64,000 nucleotides of DNA, taken from assembly GCF_022763245.1 (NCBI RefSeq), contig NZ_JALEGV010000012.1:372001-436000 (forward strand). The letters run 5' to 3'. Numbering within the stretch: the stretch's first letter is position 1; each line of letters starts with the position of its first letter. Of this stretch, positions 49,850-57,395 are shown in pieces. Made by a program: the position numbers and the translations under genes. Source of the DNA: Oricola sp. (GTDB taxonomy: Bacteria; Pseudomonadota; Alphaproteobacteria; Rhizobiales; Rhizobiaceae). The notes below the pieces were generated by a model that did no database searches, was not told the DNA's origin, and saw nothing but the letters and a program-made list of their open reading frames with translations.

Positions 49850-49924
49850 GCCGGGCAGCCCCAGCGGCTTGATGATCTGCACGATCATCGCCAGCACCAC
49901 GAAGATGGAAAGGATCTTGACCAA
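49769..49924 (-). CDS. Small membrane protein overlapping the SGNH hydrolase gene
   Basis: 51 residues from a TTG at 49924: two hydrophobic segments (VKILSIFVVLAMIVQIIKPL and FWKLPLAGFLAIVLISALQL) around a basic loop GLRRRGD. This helix-loop-helix with the Pro-Leu-Gly-Leu-Pro turn looks like a genuine hairpin membrane protein of rhizobia. The low-complexity 3' end of the overlapping plus-strand gene supports the minus strand as coding at 49769-49849. GGGAC lies upstream of the TTG. Confidence 0.55.
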   Translation of the reverse strand: MVKILSIFVVLAMIVQIIKPLGLPGLRRRGDFWKLPLAGFLAIVLISALQL

Positions 49925-50079
49925 GGGGTCCCGCGCTCGCTGTTTCAGGCCTGCCTGCGCGCATCCGCCGCATTTGGCCCTAAGTCAAATGGACGAATAG
50001 CATCCGTTCTGGCAGGAAGAAACCTCATTCCGGAGGCAATCCGGAACGGCAGCGGTGCATGCGGGAGGAGGGTCACGCC

Positions 50080-52020
50080 ATGACGAACACGGCCAATGCG
50101 GGGGCGTCGCGCTACCACGCGGTCTATGACGAGTGGAAACAGGATCCGGAAGGCTTCTGGGCGAGGCAGGCCGAGGCCCTCGACTGGTTCAAGCCGTGGG
50201 ACAAGGTCTTCGACGCCGAAGCGGGCGTCTATGGCCGCTGGTTCGCCGGCGCCGAGTGCAACACCTGCCACAACGCCGTCGACCGCCATGTCGAGGCCGG
50301 CCGGGGCGACCAGAAGGCGATCATCTACGACAGCCCGATCACCGGCAAGAAGCGCGAATTCACCTATGCGGAGACGCTGCGCGAAGTCGAGGCGCTGGCC
50401 GCGGTCCTGCGCGATCTCGGCGTCGAGAAGGGCGACCGCGTCCTCATCTACATGCCGATGATCCCGGAAGCCGTCTTCGCCATGCTCGCCGTCGCGCGCC
50501 TCGGCGCGGTGCATTCCGTCGTCTTCGGCGGCTTTGCGGCGCATGAACTCGCCACCCGCATCGACGACTGCCAGCCCAAGGTCGTCGTCGCCGCCTCCTG
50601 CGGCATCGAACCGTCGCGCCAGGTGCCCTACAAGCCGCTTCTCGACGCCGCCATCGCGCAGGCGAAGATCAAGCCGGAACACTGCCTCGTGCTGGAGCGC
50701 GAGGAGCACCCCTACGATCTGGAGCCGGGCCGCGACACGGATTACGCCGCCGCCGTCTGGGCGCATATGGAAGCCGGCACCAAGGTGCCCTGCGTGGCCG
50801 TCGCGGCGACCGACCCGCTCTACATCCTCTACACCTCCGGCACGACCGGCCAGCCCAAGGGCGTGGTGCGCGACAATGGCGGCCACATGGTCGCGCTGCG
50901 CTTCTCCATGGAGGCGCTCTACGACATCCGGCCAGGCGAGATCTTCTGGGCCGCCTCCGACGTCGGCTGGGTCGTCGGCCATTCCTACATCGCCTATGCG
51001 CCGCTGATCCTGGGCGCGACGACCATCGTCTTCGAGGGCAAGCCCGTCGGCACGCCCGACGCCGGCACCTTCTGGCGCGTCATCCAGGAACACGGCGTCT
51101 CGTCGCTCTTCACGGCCCCGACCGCCTTCCGCGCGATCAAGAAGGAAGACCCGACGGGCAGCCTGATCCCTGATTACGACATGTCGAGCCTGCGCTCGCT
51201 GTTCCTGGCCGGCGAGCGCGCCGATCCGGACACGATCAGATGGGCGCAGGAAAAGCTGAAGGTTCCGGTCATCGACCACTGGTGGCAGACAGAGACCGGC
51301 TGGGCGATCGCCGGAAACCCGCTCGGCCTCGGCGAATTGCCGGTCAAGATCGGCTCGCCCACCGTCGCCATGCCCGGCTATGACGTACAGGTCATCGACG
51401 ACGCCGGCCACCCGGTTCCGGCGGGAACGCTGGGCAACATCGTGGTCAAGCTGCCGCTGCCACCCTCCTGCCTGCCGACGCTGTGGAACGCCGACGAGCG
51501 CTTCCGCGCCGCCTATCTCGACGAGTTCCCCGGCTACTACAAGACGTCGGACGCCGGCTACATGGACGACGAGGGCTACCTCTTCATCATGGCGCGCACC
51601 GACGACATCATCAACGTCGCCGGCCACCGCCTCTCCACCGGCGCGATGGAAGAAGTCATCGCCGGCCATCCCGACGTCGCCGAATGCGCGGTCATCGGCA
51701 TCGCCGACCAGCTGAAGGGCCAGTTGCCGGCCGGCTTCATGGTGCTCAATTCCGGCGTCTCGCGCCCGGCCGAGGAGATCGAGCGCGAGGTCGTCAAGCT
51801 GGTGCGCGACGAGATCGGCCCTGTCGCCGCCTTCAAGATCGCGCTCACCGTCGCCCGCCTGCCCAAGACGCGCTCCGGCAAGATCCTGCGCGGCACCATG
51901 CAGAAGATCGCCGACGGCGAGGACTGGAAGATGCCCGCCACCATCGACGATCCCGCGATCCTCGACGAGATCGGCGCGGTGCTGAAGGAACGCGGCGTCG
52001 GCCAGGCCGCGGCCGCCTGA
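50080..52020 (+). CDS. prpE: Propionyl-CoA synthetase / acyl-CoA synthetase
   Basis: Activates propionate (or another short acid) with ATP and CoA. It has 646 residues from the ATG at 50080, with GGGAGGAGG upstream. The N-terminal RYHAVYDEWKQDPEGFWARQ and CNTCHNAVDRHVE resemble PrpE more than acetyl-CoA synthetase. Motifs: ILYTSGTTGQPKGVVRDNGG (A3), ASDVGWVVGHSYI, YKTSDAGYMDDEGYLFIMAR and the acetylatable-lysine end LPKTRSGKILRGTM. It stands alone; no methylcitrate-cycle genes are in view. Confidence 0.94.
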   Translation: MTNTANAGASRYHAVYDEWKQDPEGFWARQAEALDWFKPWDKVFDAEAGVYGRWFAGAECNTCHNAVDRHVEAGRGDQKAIIYDSPITGKKREFTYAETLREVEALAAVLRDLGVEKGDRVLIYMPMIPEAVFAMLAVARLGAVHSVVFGGFAAHELATRIDDCQPKVVVAASCGIEPSRQVPYKPLLDAAIAQAKIKPEHCLVLEREEHPYDLEPGRDTDYAAAVWAHMEAGTKVPCVAVAATDPLYILYTSGTTGQPKGVVRDNGGHMVALRFSMEALYDIRPGEIFWAASDVGWVVGHSYIAYAPLILGATTIVFEGKPVGTPDAGTFWRVIQEHGVSSLFTAPTAFRAIKKEDPTGSLIPDYDMSSLRSLFLAGERADPDTIRWAQEKLKVPVIDHWWQTETGWAIAGNPLGLGELPVKIGSPTVAMPGYDVQVIDDAGHPVPAGTLGNIVVKLPLPPSCLPTLWNADERFRAAYLDEFPGYYKTSDAGYMDDEGYLFIMARTDDIINVAGHRLSTGAMEEVIAGHPDVAECAVIGIADQLKGQLPAGFMVLNSGVSRPAEEIEREVVKLVRDEIGPVAAFKIALTVARLPKTRSGKILRGTMQKIADGEDWKMPATIDDPAILDEIGAVLKERGVGQAAAA

Positions 52021-52256
52021 CACGCATGACGGCGGCGCGCCCCCTTCACGGTGCGCCCCGCCTGCGAATTCACCTAGGGTGAAATTTTCGAAATCTTAAC
52101 CGGAACGCAACCGTGTTCTGACAAGCAATTCGGAGAGACTTCAGGCGCGCTTGCCCGAAACCTCCCGGATCGCGGGGTCCTGTCTGCGCGTCGGCCACTG
52201 TTCGTTGCAAGGAAATCGAACAGCCAGGCCAACAGCGACCGTGTGAAGGGACGCCG

Positions 52257-53261
52257 ATGTTTGCCGACGCCAGACCAGACGACGAGGAGGGCCGCATCCG
52301 GGCGCTGGAGCGGCTTCAGGCCCTCGACACCCCCGAAGAGCCCGAGTTCGAGAAGATTGTCGGCCTCATCCGGCAAGTGCTTCAGGTGCCGATGTGCGCG
52401 ATCTCGCTGATCGACCGGCAGCGCCAATGGTTCAAGGCCCGCTCCGGCCTGGTGTCCCCGCAGACGGAGCGCCGGCATTCCATCTGCACGCATACCATCC
52501 AGCAAAACGTTCCCTTCGTCGTCCAGGACACGCTGGCCGACGACCGCTTCAGCGAGCTGCCGAGCGTGACCGGCGATCCCTTCGTTCGCAGCTATGTCGG
52601 CATCCCTCTGCGCATGCCCGACGGCTACAATGTCGGGTCGCTGTGCATCATGGACAGCCAGCCGCGCGCTTTCTCCGAACGCGAGATCTCGATCCTGGAC
52701 AATTTCTCGAAGATCGTGATCGATGAACTCGAGCTGCGCCAGATCGCGTGCAGCGACGTGCTGACGGGAACCATGACACGGCGCGCCTGGCTGGAAGTGG
52801 CCGGCAAGGAGGTCGATCGCGCGCGCCGATACGAGCGGCCGCTGGCGCTGGCCCTGTTCGACATCGACCGCTTCAAGGCGGTCAACGACCGATACGGCCA
52901 TCCGGCCGGTGACGTCGTCATCCGCACATTCGCCGAGGTCTGCTCCTCGGCCATCCGCCAATCCGACATGCTGGGCCGGCTGGGCGGCGAGGAGTTCGCC
53001 CTTCTCCTGCCCGAGACCGAGCCGGACAGCGCCATCCAGCTGGCAGACCGCCTGCGCGCGACCTTCGGGAACCTGTCGATCGACGTCGGAACCCGGATCG
53101 CTTGCACCATGAGCGGCGGCATCGCCAATCGGACGAGCGGTGCCGACACGCTCGACATCCTGATCGACCGGGCGGACAAGGCCCTCTACCTGGCCAAGCA
53201 TGGCGGTCGGAACCAGATCGTGGACTTCGACGATCTGCCGCGCGCAACCGACGCGGCCTGA
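52257..53261 (+). CDS. Diguanylate cyclase with N-terminal GAF sensor
   Basis: Makes c-di-GMP from two GTP. It has 334 residues: an N-terminal GAF domain (about 20-160, VPMCAISLIDRQRQWFKARS, YVGIPLRMPDGYNVGSLCIM) and a C-terminal GGDEF domain (about 165-325) with GGEEF active site. The product-inhibition site RQSD lies exactly five residues upstream of GGEEF, so feedback control is expected. Soluble, no membrane segment. The 236-nt gap before it (52021-52256) shows a weak dyad near 52070-52085 but no gene. Confidence 0.94.
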   Translation: MFADARPDDEEGRIRALERLQALDTPEEPEFEKIVGLIRQVLQVPMCAISLIDRQRQWFKARSGLVSPQTERRHSICTHTIQQNVPFVVQDTLADDRFSELPSVTGDPFVRSYVGIPLRMPDGYNVGSLCIMDSQPRAFSEREISILDNFSKIVIDELELRQIACSDVLTGTMTRRAWLEVAGKEVDRARRYERPLALALFDIDRFKAVNDRYGHPAGDVVIRTFAEVCSSAIRQSDMLGRLGGEEFALLLPETEPDSAIQLADRLRATFGNLSIDVGTRIACTMSGGIANRTSGADTLDILIDRADKALYLAKHGGRNQIVDFDDLPRATDAA

Positions 53262-53356
53262 CCGCCGCTCGCTTTTCAGCCGCCGACAGAGTGACGGGTT
53301 GACGCTCCGTCGCGCGGGGCCTAGCTCTCCGCAGACAATCTCAAGGAGAGCAACAT

Positions 53357-54148
53357 ATGGCACTCGACGGAAAGATCGCGATCGTCACCGGCGGCGCGCA
53401 GGGCATCGGATACGCGATCGCCAAGCGGCTTCTGAGCGACGGCGTGCGCGTCGCCCTCGCTGACATCGACGAAAAGCGCGGCCAGGCCGCCGAGGCGGAT
53501 CTCGCCGCTCTGGGCGAGGTGCGCTTCATCGGCGCCGATGTCGGCGACCGGCTGAGCGTGCACAACCTCATCGCGTCGACCCTCGACGTCTTCGGCGACA
53601 TCGACATCCTCGTCAACAATGCCGGCATCGTCCACGGCGCCGACTTCCTCGACATCGAGGAAGAGGATTTCGACCGGGTGATGCGCGTCAACCTCAAGGG
53701 CCAGTTCCTGTGCGGCCAGGCCGCCGCCCGGCTGATGGTCGACAAGGTCAAGAACGGCGGCGCGGCGGGCTCGATCGTCAACATGTCGTCGATCAACGGC
53801 GCGGTCGCCATCCCCAACCAGGTGCCCTATTGCGTTTCCAAGGGCGGCGTGAACCAGCTCACCAAGGTCATGGCCATGTCGCTGGCGCCCTACGGCATCC
53901 GCGTCAACGCGGTCGGCCCCGGCTCGATCATGACCGAGATGCTGTCCTCGGTGAACGACGATCCGGAAGCGCGCAACCGCATCCTGTCGCGCACCCCGCT
54001 GCTGCGCATCGGCGAGACCGCCGAGATCGCCTCCGTGGTCTCGTTCCTCGCCTCGGACGACGCCGGCTACGTCACCGGCCAGACGATCTACGCCGACGGC
54101 GGACGGCTGGCGCTGAACTACACCGTGCCGGTGCCCGAAGAGGAGTAG
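53357..54148 (+). CDS. SDR-family oxidoreductase
   Basis: NAD(P)-dependent short-chain dehydrogenase of 263 residues. IVTGGAQGIGYAIAKRLLSD (cofactor loop), VNNAGIVHGADFLD, catalytic Ser in VNMSSINGAVAI and the YCVSKGG Tyr/Lys pair are intact; the C-terminus has YVTGQTIYADGGRL. An acidic Asp after the second strand (ALADIDEKRG) suggests NAD preference. Substrate unknown. CAAGGAGAGC lies upstream of the ATG. Confidence 0.93.
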   Translation: MALDGKIAIVTGGAQGIGYAIAKRLLSDGVRVALADIDEKRGQAAEADLAALGEVRFIGADVGDRLSVHNLIASTLDVFGDIDILVNNAGIVHGADFLDIEEEDFDRVMRVNLKGQFLCGQAAARLMVDKVKNGGAAGSIVNMSSINGAVAIPNQVPYCVSKGGVNQLTKVMAMSLAPYGIRVNAVGPGSIMTEMLSSVNDDPEARNRILSRTPLLRIGETAEIASVVSFLASDDAGYVTGQTIYADGGRLALNYTVPVPEEE

Positions 54149-54161
54149 GAGGGCCGGCGGA

Positions 54162-54187
54162 CCTCCTGACAGAATGGTGTCAGGAGG
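54162..54187. promoter_or_regulatory. Perfect inverted repeat upstream of VOC/WYL gene pair
   Basis: CCTCCTGACA (54162-54171), a 6-nt spacer and TGTCAGGAGG (54178-54187), about 50 nt before the VOC gene start codon. Likely operator for the WYL regulator encoded next to it. It could also form a transcript hairpin after the SDR gene, but no T-tract follows. Confidence 0.65.
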
Positions 54188-54236
54188 GGTGTGAGACAGT
54201 GCGGGCGTCATCCACTCCTGTCGAAGGAATTCCATC

Positions 54237-54611
54237 ATGCCCGACCAACCGAAAAACACCGCCGTCTGGTTCGAGATCCCGGTCGCCGATCTCGATGCCG
54301 CCAAGCGCTTCTACGAGGAAGTGCTGTCCATCTCCATGACCCGCAACGACGAGGGTCCGAACCCCATGGTCATGTTCTCCGGCATGTCCGACATGGGCGT
54401 GTCGGGCCATCTCTATCCCGGCAAGCCCGCCGAGGCCGGCACCGGCAACACGATCCATCTCGCCGTCGAGGACGCGCTCGACGGCGTGATGGGCCGGGTC
54501 AAGGCCGCCGGCGGCGCCGTGGTCTCGCCGGTCATCGACATCCCGGCCGGCAGCTTCTTCTACGCGACCGATCCCGACGGCAATTCCATCGGCCTGTTCA
54601 AGGCGGGCTGA
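54237..54611 (+). CDS. VOC-family (glyoxalase/bleomycin-resistance fold) protein
   Basis: 124 residues, two beta-alpha-beta-beta-beta modules. VWFEIPVADLDAAKRFYEEV opens the fold; FYATDPDGNSIGLFKAG closes it. Metal-ligand positions are not clearly all present, so it may be a binding or stress-response protein rather than a glyoxalase. It ends 4 nt before the WYL regulator gene, so the two are one transcript. Confidence 0.92.
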   Translation: MPDQPKNTAVWFEIPVADLDAAKRFYEEVLSISMTRNDEGPNPMVMFSGMSDMGVSGHLYPGKPAEAGTGNTIHLAVEDALDGVMGRVKAAGGAVVSPVIDIPAGSFFYATDPDGNSIGLFKAG

Positions 54612-54615
54612 CGCG

Positions 54616-55341
54616 ATGCGACGGGCCGACCGCCTTTTTCAGATCGTCCAGCATCTGCGCGGCGGCCGGCTCGTCACGGCCAAACTGCTTGCCGAGAAGC
54701 TCGAGGTCTCCGAGCGCACGATCTACCGCGACATCGCCGACCTGCAGTCGACCGGCGTGCCGATCGACGGCGAGGCCGGCGTCGGCTACATCATGCGAGA
54801 GGGCTTCGACCTGCCGCCGCTGATGTTCTCGCGCGACGAGATCGTGGCGCTCGTCGCCGGCGCCCGGCTGGTCAAGGCCTGGGGCGGCGCCACGCTCGCC
54901 CGCGCCGCCGAAGAGGCGCTGATCAAGATCGAGGCGGTGCTGCCCGCCACCGAGCGCGCCCGCATCCATTCCACCGAAATTCACGCGCCCACCTTCCTGA
55001 TGAGCGACGAGGACCGCGAGAAGCTGGACGTCGTCGAGCGCGCCGCCGAGACCCGCAACCTCCTTCGCTTCGATTACGTGGACGCCGGCGGCCAGACGAC
55101 CAGCCGCTCCATCCGCCCGCTCGGCCTGTGGTTCTGGGGCGGACGCTGGCTGTTCGTCGGCTGGTGCCTGCTGCGCGAGGATTTCCGCATGTTCCGCGTC
55201 GAGCGCGTCCGCGCCGTCGAGACGCTGGACGAAACCTTCAGGCCCGAACGCGGCAAGACCATCCGCGATTTCTACCGCCAGATGGAAGACCGCGGCGAAT
55301 ACGGCCCGAACGGCGCCTCGGCCGGTGTGCCGGAGGCCTGA
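54616..55341 (+). CDS. YafY/WYL-domain transcriptional regulator
   Basis: DNA-binding regulator of 241 residues: N-terminal DeoR-like winged helix (1-60, LLAEKLEVSERTIYRDIADL) and a C-terminal WYL domain (about 140-220, LRFDYVDAGGQTTSRSIRPL, WFWGGRWLFVGWCLLREDFR). The WYL motif proper is degenerate here. The regulator gene follows the VOC gene after 4 nt and probably binds the inverted repeat upstream of both. Confidence 0.93.
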   Translation: MRRADRLFQIVQHLRGGRLVTAKLLAEKLEVSERTIYRDIADLQSTGVPIDGEAGVGYIMREGFDLPPLMFSRDEIVALVAGARLVKAWGGATLARAAEEALIKIEAVLPATERARIHSTEIHAPTFLMSDEDREKLDVVERAAETRNLLRFDYVDAGGQTTSRSIRPLGLWFWGGRWLFVGWCLLREDFRMFRVERVRAVETLDETFRPERGKTIRDFYRQMEDRGEYGPNGASAGVPEA

Positions 55342-55358
55342 CCATCGTCCGCGTCCGC

Positions 55359-56306
55359 CTATCGCACGATCCGGGCACTCTGCAGCAACTCGGCCAGGAC
55401 CTCGGCGGGAACCGACCAGGACGACGAGCGGCAGCCGGCCGGGCCCGCCAGCGAGAGATGGTACGACCGGTCGCCATGCACGGCGCAGGCCTGCACGTCG
55501 GGCGGCACGTAGTTGCGGCAGCCCAAATAGGTTTTCGCGATCGTGAATGCGAGGCCGTCGGGCGCCTCCGCGGGCAGTGTGCTGTAACTCGTTTCCTCCG
55601 GCCCCCTCTCCTCGATGCCGCCGAACCCGGTCGCACAAGCCCGCGCCGGCGACCGGGATGACAGCGCCACGAGCGGCATCGGCTCGTGGCAGGTCGGCGC
55701 CCGGCAGCCCAGAAGCACGGTTTCGCCGTCGGGTGCGACCGAGATGCGCCAGACTTCGGTCGAGACGCGGAAATCCGCCGCGCCGATCCGGACCGTCTCC
55801 ACGACGGGGTCGGGCGCGGTCGCCGTGCCGACAAGGTAGTGCAGGGCGCTCCCGACCCGGGACTGCGTTCCCACCGTCTCGGGACGCATGGCGAAGCGAT
55901 ATTCGCTGCCCTGCCATGCGACGCAGCCAATGGCGAATTCGGGCGAGGACAGCGCGTCGCCGGCATGCCGTTGGGCGAGGACCAGCGCAAACCGGCCGGC
56001 GCGGACGACATTCGCATAGGCCCGCCCGGCATCGGGAAACAGCCGGTCCACCTCCGCCGACATCGCCTCCTTGGTGCAGGCCTCCTCGCCCTCGTGCCGG
56101 CTGATGTCGATGACGGCGCCCCCGCAGTCGGGCTGCACGCAGGTCGCGACGAGACCGTCGCCCGATCGCTCGATGCGCCAGAATCCCGTGTCATGGTTGA
56201 ACGTCAGGTCGCCGATCGCAATGCTGGCGGTCGCCGCGGCGACAACGGCGCTCTTCCCGCAAAGCGCCAGCACAAGCCCGGCCAAGGTCCCGAACCCTCG
56301 CAGCAT
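55359..56306 (-). CDS. Exported protein with duplicated domain, unknown function
   Basis: 315 residues, no named family. The hydrophobic N-terminus (GTLAGLVLALCGKSAVVAAA) is a signal peptide. The mature part looks like two tandem copies of one domain: IGDLTFNHDTGFWRIERSGD followed by VATCVQPDCGG (about 30-70), and IGAADFRVSTEVWRISVAPD followed by VLLGCRAPTCHEP (about 172-212). Each copy has the same FxxxxxxWRI core and a C-x4-5-C pair. Further cysteines come later. It converges on the WYL gene, 17 nt away. Confidence 0.82.
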   Translation of the reverse strand: MLRGFGTLAGLVLALCGKSAVVAAATASIAIGDLTFNHDTGFWRIERSGDGLVATCVQPDCGGAVIDISRHEGEEACTKEAMSAEVDRLFPDAGRAYANVVRAGRFALVLAQRHAGDALSSPEFAIGCVAWQGSEYRFAMRPETVGTQSRVGSALHYLVGTATAPDPVVETVRIGAADFRVSTEVWRISVAPDGETVLLGCRAPTCHEPMPLVALSSRSPARACATGFGGIEERGPEETSYSTLPAEAPDGLAFTIAKTYLGCRNYVPPDVQACAVHGDRSYHLSLAGPAGCRSSSWSVPAEVLAELLQSARIVR

Positions 56307-56396
56307 CCAGACACCCCATCCGCTCCGTGATCGTCGATCCGAGTGTCGCCGACGATTGCGGCGCGAGCGAGGTCGGGACGCGGCAACCCTTCAACG

Positions 56397-56422
56397 AAAA
56401 AGGCCCGCCAAGAGCGAGCCTT
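56397..56422 (-). terminator. Terminator of trcR
   Basis: On the minus strand AGGCTCGC, loop TCTTG and GCGGGCCT (one mismatch), then TTTTCGTTG. It lies 30 nt after the trcR stop codon. Confidence 0.75.
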
Positions 56423-56451
56423 CGTGTCTGTGCGTCGCTGACGGAAGCGTC

Positions 56452-57168
56452 TTACTGCTCGTCGTCCTCGTCCTCGTCGCTCTGCGAGCCCTTCAGCGAG
56501 GAGAGCCGTGCGAAGACCGCGTCGGCGTCCAGTTCTTCCTCTTCCTTCGGGGTCGGCGGGCGCGACAGGATGTCGTCGACCGGCAGGTTCTCGGTCTCGG
56601 ACGCCGGCAGCAGGCTCTCGCCCTGGCCCTCGGGCTCCGGCGGACGCAGTTTGGCGGCCTTCTGCACCTCGAAATCGAGGTCGATCTGCGAGCAAAGGCC
56701 GAGCGCCACCGGATCGACCGGCTGCAGGTTGGCCGAGTTCCAGTGGGTGCGGTTGCGGATCTGCTCGATCGTGTTCTTGGTCGTGCCGACGAGGCGCGAG
56801 ATCTGCGCGTCCTTCAGCTCCGGATGGTTGCGCACCAGCCACAGGATCGCGTTCGGACGGTCCTGCCGCTTGGAGACCGGCGTGTAGCGCGGGCCCTTCT
56901 TGCGCAGTTCCGGCACGGTGTATTTCGCAGCGGCCAGCTTCAGCTGGTAGTTCGAATCGGCTTCGGCGCGCGCGATTTCCTCGCGGCTCAGCTGGCCGGT
57001 GTTGATCGGGTCCAGGCCCTTGATGCCCTGCGCCGACTCGCCGTCCGCGATCGCCTTCACCTCGAGCGGGTGCAGTTTGCAGAACTTGGCGATCTGGTCG
57101 AAGCTCAGCGCGGTGTTGTCGACCAGCCAGACGGCGGTCGCCTTGGGCATCAGAAGCGTGTTGGCCAT
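56452..57168 (-). CDS. trcR: Cell-cycle transcriptional regulator TrcR (DUF1013)
   Basis: Alphaproteobacterial regulator that associates with RNA polymerase and affects cell-cycle genes. It has 238 residues from the ATG at 57168, fixed by GGAAAGG 7 nt upstream. MANTLLMPKATAVWLVDNTA and ALSFDQIAKFCKLHPLEVKA hold a first helix-turn-helix; NHPELKDAQISRLVGTTKNT a second. The last 60 residues are acidic and disordered (EEEELDADAV, SQSDEDEDDEQ). Standing alone; the 227-nt gap upstream should hold its promoter. Confidence 0.93.
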   Translation of the reverse strand: MANTLLMPKATAVWLVDNTALSFDQIAKFCKLHPLEVKAIADGESAQGIKGLDPINTGQLSREEIARAEADSNYQLKLAAAKYTVPELRKKGPRYTPVSKRQDRPNAILWLVRNHPELKDAQISRLVGTTKNTIEQIRNRTHWNSANLQPVDPVALGLCSQIDLDFEVQKAAKLRPPEPEGQGESLLPASETENLPVDDILSRPPTPKEEEELDADAVFARLSSLKGSQSDEDEDDEQ

Positions 57169-57395
57169 TGATAAACCTTTCCTGTTCGTCCGCGCCGGTG
57201 CCGCGGGCGTGGTGTCGAACCACTGATTTTCCGGAAGAATAGCCGTCTCATAGCTCAACTCGCCGCGCTTCGCAACAAAGGCGGCCAAGACGATTGGCCG
57301 CGCCGCAGCGGCGCCGCCCCGGGCCGAAACCGTCTATGCGACAGGAAGCCGGAGGCTCGTTCCGATTCTGCAGAGGGGCAACGGCGAAAAGCGCC

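Noticed and set aside
52060-52090. TTCACC-TA-GGGTGAA dyad after prpE as terminator
   Set aside because: Short, weak stem with a mismatch; the AAATTTTCG that follows is suggestive but insufficient.
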